Positions 52,330 to 63,701 of a stretch of DNA of 64,000 bases are shown here, piece after piece. Under the pieces are notes generated by a model that was not told the DNA's origin, did no database searches, and was given only the letters and a program-made list of their open reading frames with translations. The stretch spans positions 873,001 to 937,000 of the forward strand of contig JAUIMM010000688.1 of assembly GCA_031769625.1 (NCBI GenBank), in the 5' to 3' direction. The translations under genes and the position numbers were made by a program. Source of the stretch: Taudactylus pleione (lineage: Eukaryota; Chordata; Amphibia; Anura; Myobatrachidae). How positions within the stretch are numbered: the first letter of the stretch is position 1; each line of letters begins with the position of its first letter.

Positions 52330-53094
52330 CAATATAAAAAGATAATAAATCACTGCAAAAGAACCGCTAATAGGGGGATCCAAAGTCCATAATTGTGGAA
52401 CGGGCACTATTATTGAAGAACTTGTTGGACTCTGCTGTAGATTCAGGGGTCGCGTCCAGGGAAGAGCGCAGGTTTTTATTCCCTTCCTTTCCCACTATCC
52501 CCACCTTCTATAGTCTTCCCAAAATTCACAAGTCACTTTGTTCACACCAGGGTCGCCCTATTATTTCTGGTGTTAATTCCCTCACTTCTAATCTTTCCTT
52601 TTATGTTGATTCTTTTTTACAACCACGAGTGTGCTCACTGAGGTCGCATCTTAAAGATACTACACATTTTCTAAATTTGATACAATTTGATACAATCTAT
52701 AGAGTGGAAGGAATCTTATGAATTCCTTACACTAGACGTCTCGGCGTTATACACACACATTCCACACACCATTGGATGTGAAGTGATCAAGAGACATCTT
52801 TTGGATGGTGACCTCAGTGAGCTACACCAATCTTTTTTATTGGATGCTATCTCATTTATTCTTTCTCATAACTATTTTCTTTTTCTTGACACAGTTTATT
52901 TACAGGTGATGGGAACGGCCATGGGGACCAGATTCGCGCCCAGCTATGTGAACCTATACAAGGGGGAATTTGAAAACACCCATGTGTGGGGGAGCGAGTG
53001 GGGCACGTCTCTGGTCTTCTGTGGCCGTTATATTGATAACCTTTTTATCATTTGGGATGGGGATCTTGGTGCAAGGTCACGCAGGTTAAAATAA
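52330..53094 (+). pseudogene. Penelope-like reverse transcriptase fragment
   Basis: The first part contains FYSLPKIHKSLCSHQGRPII and SGVNSLTSNLSFYVDSFLQP. The second contains LTLDVSALYTHIPH, MGTAMGTRFAPSYVNLYKGE and RYIDNLFIIW. These are RT motifs of Penelope-like elements (PKIHK, RPI-S, LDV-ALYT-IP, GTxMGTxxAP, YxDD). The catalytic YIDD is YIDN here, and a tandem duplication of GATACAATTT near 52675-52700 shifts the frame between the two parts. The sequence breaks off at 53094 with no endonuclease domain. Inactive. Confidence 0.88.
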
Positions 53095-53351
53095 GCTATT
53101 GCATTGTGATTCGTGTATCTGTATGTTCAGATTTAAGTATAATATTGAGTATCCAGTTAAGTATTTTGTTGCTTGTGCCTAAATATTGGCTTTTAGGTAT
53201 TTATTTTTTCCAAGGGTGCTTTGGAGAGTATGCTGAGACACTTGAAGCAGCTGTGGGCCGGGAAAGTTTGTGAACCGCTGTTCTACTTGGTCCCACAACT
53301 GCCTAATTGGATTTCCAAATCACAGTATGTTTGGGCAGATGGTAGAGCCAC

Positions 53352-53566
53352 GGGCCCTCATTCTGAGTCAAAGGTAATTACGGACGCCAGCTGCAAACGG
53401 AATGCAAATGTGATCACACGCCCCCCACACACACACCCATTCGCGAGGTCACCTGTCATCACTGTAATCGGCACTTACACCTAAGCCATGCTAGGTGCCG
53501 ATACGTCTGTGTTCGGGGTCCACAATGCACATGGATGACTTAGAATACAACTCAGAATGAGGCCCC
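53352..53566. mobile_element. Short element with F1-like ends
   Basis: GGGCCCTCATTCTGAGT at the left and ACTCAGAATGAGGCCCC at the right are good inverted repeats. The interior has no match to other copies. No target duplication is evident. Confidence 0.5.
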
Positions 53567-54340
53567 TGGTCTCTATAGTACGTCTGCGAGTAAGAATCTC
53601 TGCCAGGATCAGTATATGATGTACTGTAGGAAGTTTGCATGTGGGAGTGGGGGGGGATATTTCCTCTTCCACTGGTTATACTGTAAAATGATCTGCAGGC
53701 ATTTTAATGTAGCATTTGTAATGTTTTTTTTCGTAGCTGTATTAATAATTTATTATTATCCTCCTGTATGCGTGTTTTTGTAGTGCTGTTGTCAATTTTG
53801 CATGTGCGAAACTCAGAAATGACATTGTTAGGTTATTATAACATCCTACCTCTGTGATGAACTGTATTAAGGTTATGGACGGGTCGGTGACCTGAAGCCC
53901 AGAAGCAGAAGTCACACGATGACATTGTTACAACAATAAAAATGGAAAAATCACTTGTCTGCAGCTTTTCTCCTTTACATTCCTTATACTATGGGGGGAG
54001 GAGTATTCAGATAGCGGCAATGTGCGGCTGCACACATCACCGCTAATTACAGTAACTCAGCATCGCAGATATTCCTGCCCAACCCTATTGGACGCAGCGG
54101 TGGTGCAGGGGAAACTTCTAAAATGCCGTCACCTTGTGCCCATTCCTGCTAATGAAATATTACCCCTATCTCTGACCTGTTCCTCTCTCCTGTCACATTG
54201 TGGCTCTGTCACAGACAGTACTGTCCTCGCTAACATAATCACACAACTATACAGGATCAGAGCACCCTTCAGTCATCTGATTGGCTATCAGAAAACCAAC
54301 CAAGACCAGCAGATCATGCAGACTGAATAAGAGAAAGGTG
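53567..54340. other. Unassigned intergenic sequence
   Basis: No gene or repeat is recognised. Confidence 0.4.
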
Positions 54341-54344
54341 CTCA

Positions 54345-55228
54345 GGCCCTAGTCCAGCACACCCTATACATTGGCCCTAGTCCAGCACACCCTATGCATT
54401 GGCCCTAGTCCAGCTCACCCTATACATTGGCCCTAGTCCAGCACACCCTATGCATTGGCCCTAGTCCAGCACACCCTATGCATTGGCCCTAGTCCAGCAC
54501 ACCCTATACATTGGCCCTAGTCCAGCACATCCTATGCATTGGCCCTAGTCCAGCACACCCTATATCATTGGCCCCAGTCCAGCACATCCCATAGGCCCTA
54601 GTCCAGCACACCCTATACATTGGCCCTAGTCCAGCACACCCTATACATTGGCCCTAGTCCAGCACATCCTATGCATTGGCCCTAGTCCAGCACACCCTAT
54701 ATCATTGGCCCCAGTCCAGCACACCCCATAGTCCCTAGTCCAGCACACCCTATGCAGTGGCCCTAGTCCAGCACACCCTATGCATTGGCCCTAGTCCAGC
54801 ACACCCTATATCATTGGCCCCAGTCCAGCACACCCCATAGGCCCTAGTCCAGCACACCCTATACATTGACCCTAGTCCAGCACACCCTATGCATTGGCCC
54901 TAGTCCAGCACAACCTATGCATTGGCCCTAGTCCAGCACACCCTATACATTGGCCCTAGTCCAGCACACCCTATATCATTGGCCCCAGTCCAGCACACCC
55001 CATAGGCCCTAGTCCAGCACACCCTATACATTGGCCCTAGTCCAGCACACCCTATACATTGGCTCTAGTCCAGCACACCCTATACAATGGCCCTAGTCCA
55101 GCACACCCTATACATTGGCCCTAGTCCAGCACACCCTATATCATTGGCCCCAGTCCAGCACACCCCATAGGCCCTAGTCCAGCACACCCTATACATTGGC
55201 CCTAGTCCAGCACACCCTATGCATTGGT
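54345..55228. repeat. 28-bp minisatellite with higher-order structure
   Basis: The unit is CCCTAGTCCAGCACACCCTA plus TACATTGG. A variant pair (CTATATCATTGGCCCCAGTC and a shortened CACCCCATAGG unit) recurs at about 54572, 54710, 54818, 54983 and 55147. The last two intervals are almost equal (about 165 bp), which indicates higher-order amplification. Non-coding. Confidence 0.95.
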
Positions 55229-55543
55229 AATTATCTAAACAGACTGTTATACAACCAACTTATGTGCCCGGGGGGGGGCATTTGGTGTGACTGATGCAAT
55301 ATTAAAAAAGGACATCTCTAATTACTAAACCACGAATAGGTTATAAAGCATCCCAGCCCATGCCAGTGTTAAACAAAAAAATAATAATACAAAAACAGAT
55401 ATTAAAATAACAAACAACTGGACTGCACCTGTTGAACCAAGAAAATCCAAAGAAGTTGATCACTACATTCTACCAAACTTATGTGAAAGTCTGCCCCACA
55501 TGCCATTTACTGATCAAAATGAGTCCTGTTCACTTCTAACTAA
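55229..55543. other. Unassigned intergenic sequence
   Basis: AT-rich sequence with no recognised feature. Confidence 0.4.
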
Positions 55544-55546
55544 AGC

Positions 55547-55773
55547 CGCATACACACTAGACGATAAATTAGATATCGTTAACGTTCATCGCGTTAAATA
55601 TCGTCCAGTGTGTATGCATGATATCGTTAACGAAGCGCGCTCCCACGGATCATTAACGATGTCTTTCATCGCCCGTACCTGCAGGGCAACCTGACGATAT
55701 TATCAGGTTTTGCAAAATTGGGCATTGGGGAGGGTGCCGTCACTGAACGATATCGTTAATGATGTCGTTCAGT
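55547..55773. mobile_element. ATCGTT-rich MITE, right part interrupted
   Basis: AGCCGCATACACACTAGACG starts it after TAA. Palindromic GATATCGTTAACG motifs fill it. At 55774 it is cut by an F1b element and the right terminus is not found. Confidence 0.55.
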
Positions 55774-56055
55774 GGGCCTGATTCAGACCCACTCGCAAGC
55801 AGCCACTCGCTAGTACGTGCCGCAGTGCGCGTGTGCGAACTAGTTTGAGGGATCGGGTAGCGCTCGCTCGCCCAGCAAAGACAGCCCAGTGGAATGAGTG
55901 ACAGTAGAGGCCATTTGTGGGTGGTAACAGGGGCAGGCCAGTAGTAACGGGGGAGTGAAGTTGCGAACGCAAGCGTGCGGCATAATTAACAGACAGAGTA
56001 CACGTCACCTGGTTGATTTTTTTACACAGAACTGCTCTCAGTGCTTGCAGTAAGG
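55774..56055. mobile_element. Truncated F1b MITE
   Basis: Begins GGGCCTGATTCAGACCCACT. Interior motifs GAGTGACAGTAGAGGCC, GTGGGTGGTAACAGGG and AGAACTGCTC match 21768-22341. It ends where the minisatellite starts, with no right terminus. Confidence 0.65.
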
Positions 56056-56061
56056 TACAGT

Positions 56062-58447
56062 CAACCACCTGTGCACCTGCTGGGTGACCTGGGAAATGTG
56101 TCAGCGAGTAATGAATACATCTGTGCTCCTGCTCGGTGACCTGGGAAATGTGTTAGTGAGTAATGAATACACCTGTGTGCCTGCTGGGTGATCTGGGAAA
56201 TGTAGAAAAAGGAGGGGGATTTAACCCCCTATTGTACCTCAGCACACTGAAGACTATATGGTCATAGAAATTCAGAGATATTAGTTGCATGCATTTGCAA
56301 ATACATGGGAATACACCAGGTCACCCAGTAGGTGCACAGGTGTATTCATTACTCACTGACACATTTCCCAGGTCACCCAGCAGGTGCACAGGTGTATTCA
56401 TTACTCACTGGCACATTTCCCAGGTCACCCAGCAGGCGCACAGGTGTATTCATTACTCACTGGCACATTTCCCAGGTCACCCAGCAGGAGGACAGGTGTA
56501 TTCATTACTCACTGACACATTTCCCAGGTCACCCAGCAGGAGCACAGGTGTATTCATTACTCACTGACACATTTCCCAGGTCACCCAGCAGGAGCACAGG
56601 TGTATTCATTACTCACTGACACATTTCCCAGGTCACCCAGCAGGTGCACAGGTGTAATCATTACTCACTGACACATTTCCCAGGTCACCCAGCAGGAGCA
56701 CAGGTGTACTCATTATTCACTGACACATTACCAGGTCACCCAGCAGGCGCACAGGTGTTTTCATTACTCACAATTCCCAGGTCACTCAGCAGGAGCACAG
56801 GTGTATTCATTACTCACTGACACATTTCCCAGGTCACCCAGCAGGAGCACAGGTGTATTCATTACTCACTGACACATTTCCCAGGTCACCCAGCAGGAGC
56901 ACAGGTGTATTAATCACTGACACATTTTCCAGGTCATCCAGCAGGAGCACAGGTGTATTCATTACTGACACATTTACCAGGTCACCCAGCAGGAGCACAG
57001 GTGTATTCAATACTCACTGACACATTTCGCAGGTCACCGAGCAGGAGCACAGGTGTATTGAATACTCACTGACAAATTTCCCAGGTCACCCAGCAGGAGC
57101 ACAGGTGTATGCATTACTCAGTGACACATTTCCCAGGTCACCCAGCAGGAGCACAAGTGTATTCATTACTCACTGACACATTTCCCAGATCACCCAGCAT
57201 GTGCACAGGTGTATTCATTACTCACTGGCACATTTCCCAGGTCACCCAGCAGGAGCACAGGTGTATTCATTACTCACTGACACATTTCCCAGGTCACCCA
57301 GCAGGAGCACAGGTGTATTCAGTACTCACTGGCACATTTCCCAGGTCACCCAGCAGGTGCAAAGGTGTATTCATTACTCACTGACACATTTCCCAGGTCA
57401 CCCAGCAGGTGCAAAGGTGTATTCATTACTCACTGACACATTACCAGGTCACCCAGCAGGCGCACAGGTGTTTTCATTACTCACACAATTCCCAGGTCAC
57501 TCAGCTGGAGCACAGGTGTATTCATTACTCACTGACACATTTCCCAGGTCACCCAGCAGGAGCACAGGTGTATTCATTACTCACTGACACATTTTCCAGG
57601 TCATCCAGCAGGTGCACAGGTGTATTCATTACTCACGGACACATTTCCCAGGTCACCCAGCAGGAGCACAGGTGTATTCATTACTGACACATTTACCAGG
57701 TCACCGAGCACGATGACAGGTGTATTCATTACTCACTGACACATTTCCCAGGTCACCGAGCAGGAGCACAGGTGTATTCATTACTCACTGACACATTTCG
57801 CAGGTCACCGAGCAGGAGCACAGGTGTATTCATTACTGACACATTTACCAGGTCACCGAGCACGATGACAAGTGTATTCATTACTCACTGACACATTTCC
57901 CAGGTCACCGAGCAGGAGCACAGGTGTATTCATTACTCACTGACACATTTCGCAGGTCACCGAGCAGGAGCACAGGTGTATTGAATACTCACTGACAAAT
58001 TTCCCAGGTCACCTAGCAGGTGCACAGGTGTATTCATTACTCACTGACACATTTCCCAGGTCACCCAGCAGGTGCACAGGTGTATTCATTACTCACTGAC
58101 ACATTTCCCAGGTCACCCAGCAGGAGCACAGGTGTATTCATTACTCACTGACACATTTCCCAGGTCACCCAGCAGGAGCACAAGTGTATTCATTACTCAC
58201 TGACACATTTCCCAGATCACCCAGCATGTGCACAGGTGTATTCATTACTCACTGGCACATTTCCCAGATCACCCAGCAGGAGTACAAGTGTATTCATTAC
58301 TCACTGACACATTTCCCAGGTCACCCAGCAGGAGCACAGGTGTATTCATTACTCACTGACACATTTCCCAGGTCACCCAGCAGGAGCACAGGTGTATTCA
58401 GTACTCACTGGCACATTTCCCAGGTCACCGAGCAGGAGCACAGGTGA
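56062..58447. repeat. 52-bp minisatellite, about 41 units, with inverted units at the left edge
   Basis: Unit: CATTACTCACTGACACATTT, CCCAGGTCACCCAGCAGGAG, CACAGGTGTATT, repeated head to tail from about 56312 to 58447 with single-base variants and some shortened units. At 56062-56205 lie about three units in the opposite orientation (GTGACCTGGGAAATGTGT), separated from the main array by about 90 bp of unique sequence. ORFs over the array are artefacts. Confidence 0.95.
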
Positions 58448-58449
58448 TT

Positions 58450-59340
58450 GCCGCAGCCTCTACAGCAATCACTTGATCAGCGAGTGACTCCAGCTTTACT
58501 GCACGTAGGTCCTTGGAGCCGGTAATTACCAGTGAATTGTGCCTGTGCTTACATTTTATTTAGAAACTACAACACTATCACTGTAATAATTAAATCCATT
58601 TTTATTTTCTATTAAATACTTTTTTTTTCATTAAATGACCTTCAATTGTTCGGTTATTAGCCAGATATTTTTTTTTTACAATTTTAGCTCTTCAGGAGGT
58701 TTCATTTTCCTAAAATAGTTCACACCTCAATTAACGTTTGAGACACTGCTCTGTTCCATCCAACCTGGCTCAAATCTTATTACATTCTTACGCACTCTTA
58801 TTCTATGACTGTGTTGAAGATGTACCAAGCCTTGGAGAGAGATAAAGTGGAGAAGTGATCCGAAACAACCAATCATCCGTCATTTTATATACTGTGCTAG
58901 ATAAATGATAGCTAGAATCCAATTGGTTGCTATGGCTAATTTCTCCGCTGTAACCCTCATAGTGGGTCTCATTCAGATTCCGAAACACCCGCAAAGTGCA
59001 TCTGGAGAAAGAAGTCGCATTTCTGCGATCTATGGTATGATTGAGAACGACTGCTGTAGAGCATTTATGCAGGCTTCCCCATTCACAGTCTGAAGCAGTC
59101 TTTATTTGTGTGTACTGCAGTATATAAATCACTTTGGCATCAGTTCTAGTAGTTTTTCGGAAATGTTTTCACTGTTTGCGGCCAATGGCAAGCAATCATT
59201 ATGTACCTCACACTTACACCAGGGCCGGAGCGCACACAACTCCCCTTCAGGAGGCTGCGTTTCAGACTTATCGGCTGCTATTTTAGATGCACTCCAGACG
59301 CTGGCATCTTGAAAGGGTAGGGGTACCGACACCTGTTGTT
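58450..59340. other. Unassigned intergenic sequence with a MITE fragment
   Basis: About 58905-58950 (GATAGCTAGAATCCAATTGG) is a fragment of the foldback MITE seen at 13805. Nothing else is recognised. Confidence 0.4.
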
Positions 59341-59344
59341 CGGT

Positions 59345-60290
59345 ATCCTAACCTTCCCCCTCTCCCTAACCATCCCCCTCTCCCTACCCCTAACCTTCCC
59401 CCTCTCCCTACCCCTAACCTTCCCCCTCTCCCTACCCCTAACCTTCCCTCTCTCCCTACCCCTAACCTTCCCTCTCTCCCTACCCCTAACCTTCCCCCTC
59501 TCCCTACCCCTAACCTTCCCCCTCTCTCTACCCCTAACCTTCCCTCTCTCCCTACCCCTAACCTTCCCTCTCTCCCTACCCCTAACCTTCCCCCTCTCCC
59601 TACCCCTAACCTTCCCTCTCTCCCTACCCCTAAAGCTGGCCATACACCTACACGACCAGCATAAGATCAGATTCATCATACGATTTCCCTCCGACTCTTT
59701 GGAGCTCCCTGGCAGTCCCGGCAGCATGTTTGTTGTTTTTCTTAGCACACGATCTGTCGTAAGATCGATCCTGTGTCTCACAGGCTCATAAGGGAAACAG
59801 TCATTGAAATGACTTGAATTTACACACGATGGATCGCATGAACAAAATAAACGGCACGATCTGCACACGATACGATGGACAAGATGTGCTGCACATCTGA
59901 TCATAAGAAACGATTATAGGGGCTGCGGGAGCGCGTATCGGATCGTATCTTACTAAAATAATACACGATTTTCACAAGATCCATCTTATGACTCATCGAA
60001 AATCCTGCAATCGGCCCGAAATCGTGTAGGTGTATGGCCAGCTTAACCCTCCCCCTCTCCCTAACATTTTTTTCCCAGTGTCTAAACCTAACCTCCGCTA
60101 GGGCCTAAACCTAATCTCCCCCTCCGCTCTTAGTGCCTAACCCTAACCTCCTCCTCTAGGGCCTAAACCTAACCTCCCCTTTCCCGCACCCTAAACCTAA
60201 CCCTGCCCCCTTAGTGCCTAACCCTAACCCTCCCCCTAGTGCCTAACGCTAACCCTCCCCCTAACCCCACTTCTTACCTTCGGAGTACAG
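59345..60290. repeat. Telomere-like (CCCTAACC) minisatellite split by a MITE
   Basis: About 12 units of 24 bp (CCCCTAACCTTCCCTCTCTC plus CCTA) run from 59349 to 59633. They are interrupted by the MITE at 59634-60043. Related but more degenerate CCTAACCCTAACCTCC repeats continue to about 60270. The flank to 60380 (GGGATTCTGACAGGTGTCGA) matches the edges of the other small elements with telomere-like cores. This is interstitial, not a chromosome end. Confidence 0.88.
59634..60043. mobile_element. MITE inserted in the telomere-like array (TAA duplication)
   Basis: AGCTGGCCATACACCTACAC at the left and GTGTAGGTGTATGGCCAGCT at the right are perfect inverses. TAA flanks both sides (59631-59633 and 60044-60046), within the CCCTAACC repeat. 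Interior ACGAT-type palindromes. Harbinger-like. Confidence 0.92.
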
Positions 60291-60379
60291 GCGATCGGGA
60301 AGCAGGCGATGGGATTCTGACAGGTGTCGAGATTCCGGCACCGGCATTCTGAGCACCGGAATCCCCGTGATCGGGATTA

Positions 60380-60692
60380 TAACCGCATCCCTCAAGGACA
60401 TGTAGACCTATAGGTATGTTATTTGTAACAACAGTGATTCAGGCATCAGAGGGGGATGGTGTAATATACAGTGCCTGCTCTTTTTTACTTAGCAGATACA
60501 GACATGCATTGAATTTGACATGACTGAAAGGAAGTAATGTAAAGTAGGGGGAAAATGAATTTTGGAATGTAAATTCTGGGTCTGACTATATTTATGCTTT
60601 GTGTAGATCTTCACGTAAAACCTTTTTAAAATAATTACATATTTTTGTCTAATCCACTCTGTTTCTGGATTGTGTTAGTAGAAAGGGACAGA
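60380..60692. other. Unassigned sequence
   Basis: No feature is recognised. Confidence 0.4.
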
Positions 60693-61071
60693 GGGCCTGA
60701 TTCAGACCCACTCGCAAGCGTGTCGATGGTGGCCCAGTGCGCACGCTCCGGGACTCACTAGAAAAGGGGCAGCTGTCGATGTTCGACAGCTCGCACCGTT
60801 TTGTAGGTGTGGCCGGGGGTGGCTACACAAACCGAGGCGTTCCCAAGCAAACGCCTGGCGTTTGTGGGCGGCCCCACTGACATCACCAGTGATGTCAGGG
60901 AGAGAGCTTCCGGCTCTATTTGAGCCAGAAGCTCTCTGGGGCTTGCGGCCACGAGACCCTACCACAAGGGTCTCGTCGCAAGCCCGATGGCCATCCACAG
61001 CTATGCGAGCGGCCTCCCAGCCGCTCCTAAAAAAAAACGCTCGCAAAAGCGAGCGCCTCTGAATCAGGCCC
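60693..61071. mobile_element. Palindrome-rich MITE, family F1a, copy 6
   Basis: Perfect ends GGGCCTGATTCAGA / TCTGAATCAGGCCC, AGA duplicated exactly (60690-60692 and 61072-61074). Hairpins GCTGTCGATGTTCGACAGC and GACATCACCAGTGATGTC. It lies 37 bp upstream of a zinc-finger first exon. Confidence 0.9.
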
Positions 61072-61108
61072 AGAGTCAGATATAGATCAACTGACTGCCT
61101 CATTGAGT

Positions 61109-61181
61109 ATGGAGAAGGACAGGAGTCACATGACTGAGAGGATATTACATCTCACCCTGGAGATCATACACCTACTGATTG
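61109..61181 (+). CDS. First coding exon of a third zinc-finger gene, donor altered
   Basis: ATG at 61109 starts [20 protein letters not shown], then HLLIG. It matches the plus gene's exon 1 at almost every position. Where the others have CTGACTGGAGAG|GTGAGG, this one reads CTGATTG|GTGAGG: the last five exon bases (GAGAG) are missing. The donor GT survives but the exon would end in phase 1 instead of 0. It is either a dead duplicate or a gene with a changed exon 2, which would lie outside the window. The MITE upstream and the inverted-repeat element immediately downstream suggest damage. Confidence 0.65.
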
Positions 61182-61189
61182 GTGAGGGA

Positions 61190-62030
61190 AAGGTATAAAT
61201 CCCCTTCACTAGCCGTACCCGGAAGTGACGTAAGTGAGGGTAGGAAGTGACGAGAGTGAAGTGTAGGTTTCTGTCCACACTTTCCACGAAAAAAAAGAAA
61301 GTTGGCCCCTTGCGAGCTCGCTCCGCTCGACACACTGCGGGCTCGCTCCGCTCGACACGCTGCGGGCTCGGTGGCTCGCCACAAGAATATATTGCCCCTC
61401 TGGGCCCACTTGGATGGTAGGGAATGACGTTGGACACTGGCTGATGACGTCATCGTACAGAAACTGAAGGGGATCCAGCAGCAGCCCAGTGGAGGACCTG
61501 GCTGGAGGGGTAAGTATTAATAAATACTAGTGGCATATTTGTTTGTATCATAATGATACGAAACTAAAATTGGCGCTGGTATTATCGTTTGTTTATAAAT
61601 GGGGCCCTTTATAACGTTGCATAGAACATAACTCTTGTGATCTTTTGTAAGTCTTATGAACTTAGTGGTAGATGCTTTTCTAAGCTAATTTTCCTCCCCC
61701 GACTCCTCTGCAAGTAGGTAGCTACTGTACAAACCTCTGATAAAAAAATTAGGGAAGCAGCTAGATCCCCTTCCGTAGATTGACAATGACGTCATCAGCC
61801 AGTGTCCAACGTCATTCCCTACCATCCAAGTAGGCATAGAGGGGGAATATAAACATGTGGCGAGCGTAGCGAGCCACCGTGCCCGAAGCGTGGTGAGTGA
61901 AGCGAGCCCGTGAGGGGTTAACTTTCTTTTTTTTGGTGGACTGTGTGGGCAGGAAACTACACTTCCGCCCTCAGTGCACGTCACTTCCGCCCTTAGTGTA
62001 CGTCACTTCCAGGTACAGAATCTGAAGTGG
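61190..62030. mobile_element. Element with inverted repeats of about 280 bp
   Basis: Left arm 61190-61480 and right arm about 61755-62030 are inverted: GGTAGGGAATGACGTTGGAC faces GTCCAACGTCATTCCCTACC, and GGAAGTGACG faces CGTCACTTCC. Both arms hold short GCGAGC-type tandem motifs (GAGCTCGCTCCGCTCGACAC). About 270 bp of unique sequence lie between. Family not assigned, no ORF. Confidence 0.75.
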
Positions 62031-62560
62031 AAATAGTCTCTACCCTAATATTAATCTAGCTTGTCTCTGGCTGTAGATAAATCCTAACTAGTGATTGACT
62101 AACATACCTCTAGAAGCTTATTAGCCTGCCCGGTATGTTAAGACTGCATATAAATGCAGGGCAGGCTTTTTTCTCACAGCTACCATTGAGCTCTACAGCG
62201 ATTGTGGCTGCTGTATTGTTCGTGCTACATAATGATTAACCACTGCCTCCATTCCTCCAGGATGAATGGTGCTGTCAGGCTTCTTAGATATGCAGGATCA
62301 CTGACTGTGTCTGGAGACTAAACAGTTAACAGCCCGTGTTTTCTTCTTTCTCTGCAGCTGGCTCTCTCACTGATACCGCCTCTTCCTTGTCAATCACAGC
62401 CCTCCAGCCAGCTAGTGCATACCAGCCGGAGCTTCCTGTACCACCTCTCACCAGACTGCTGCCAGGGCACTGACCTGAATCTTTGCTTGGCTCCTCTCCC
62501 ACACCACCACAGGTACTAGCCCACACTGGCTTCAGTGCCAGAGACTCCCGGCCACCGCCA
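62031..62560. other. Unassigned intergenic sequence
   Basis: No exon or repeat boundary can be supported. Confidence 0.4.
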
Positions 62561-62564
62561 CTAA

Positions 62565-62820
62565 AGGACCCCATACATCTGCGACGGATCGTCGTAATGG
62601 AAGCGGAAGCGCCAATCCGCTGGTCGGAAATGCTGACCGGGGACCATCGATGTTCAGCGATCCGTCGCATGATCGCTGAAATTTCACATGTTAAATTTTT
62701 CCGATTTCACAATACCAATCATTTATTGATCGTGATTGTCATATCAGTGAAATCCAACATGTTGGATTTCTGCGATGCCGGGTTGCAGCATCGCAGGATT
62801 GCGGCAATCCATCGCACCAG
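62565..62820. repeat. MITE fragment
   Basis: AGGACCCCATACATCTGCGA after TAA looks like a MITE left end. The interior (GATCGTGATTGTCATATCAG, GAAATCCAACATGT) is shared with 13195-13260. The right end is not found. Confidence 0.45.
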
Positions 62821-63023
62821 CACTTACCCTAACCCTATACTACGACCTACAGTTAGCCTAAGCTTGTGCCATTCTGGCACTTTCTAAACTGTCTCGTGCC
62901 GCTATTCCTGGCTTTTTTCCTCAAACCTATGAGTTTACACGCAGAGCATTACACATAACATACATTTTCTATTCATATGTAACAATTGCCTAAATTACAA
63001 TAATTATATATTGTCCTGCCTCT

Positions 63024-63550
63024 GGGTCTCATTCAGATCCGCTCGCGAGCGCAGGACGCTCGCAATCGGGTCGATGGTGCCCTAATGCACATGCGCACGA
63101 CGGAGGGAGCTCCGTCGTGCGCATGCGCGAGACCCGCATAGTGACAGCCAAGCTGTCGCTATGGGTCTCGCACCAAAGGGGGCGTGCTGTCGATGGTGAC
63201 TGACAGCACGCCCCCTTGGGTGGGCATGCCGGGGGCGTGGCTGCCAGACGGATGTGTTCCCATGGGAACGCCTACCGTCTGGGTCCGGCCCCACTGACAT
63301 CACTAGTGATGTCAGTAGGAATGATTTTGGCTCTGATAGAGCCAAAATCACTCCAGGGCTTGCGGTCACCGAGACCCTACCGCAGGGTCTCGTCGCAAGC
63401 CCGATGGTCGCGATGGTCAAGACCATGGATGGATGGTGGATGGTAACCCACAGCTATGCGAGCGTCCAAGAGGCCGTTCCATTTTTAGGTAGGAGGGCCC
63501 TGATTCAGAGCGAGCGCTCTGGTCAGAGCGTCCGGCTCTGAATCAGGCCC
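63024..63550. mobile_element. Palindrome-rich MITE, family F1a, copy 7 (opposite orientation)
   Basis: GGGTCTCATTCAGA at the left and TCTGAATCAGGCCC at the right, TCT duplicated exactly (63021-63023 and 63551-63553). The order of hairpins is reversed relative to copies 3 and 4, so it is inserted in the other orientation. Contains GACATCACTAGTGATGTC and GGGGGCGTGCTGTCGATGG. Confidence 0.9.
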
Positions 63551-63701
63551 TCTGTACCTAATACTGATTACCTCCTATATTTACTGTATATTATTACACT
63601 ATAAAAATAGATGACTAAACCAGTAGTATTAACCAGCCTATATACCATTAAATTATTAGGTTTCAGAAACTAATATCCCCTGATACTATTTTATTACCTA
63701 A

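Noticed and set aside
53215..53300. Right end of a hAT element (GTTTGTGAACCGCTG)
   Set aside because: The terminus-like sequence is there, but no left end with the matching 8-bp duplication was found.
54345..55228. Regular 28-bp repeats that might suggest a CRISPR array
   Set aside because: Units are contiguous with no unique spacers, and the window is eukaryotic.
59278..59904. ORF with GRERGKVR repeats
   Set aside because: A translation of the CCCTAACC-type 24-bp minisatellite; low complexity and interrupted by a MITE.
59345..60290. Chromosome end (true telomere)
   Set aside because: Repeats are degenerate, 24 bp long, interrupted by a transposon and followed by unique sequence and a gene exon.
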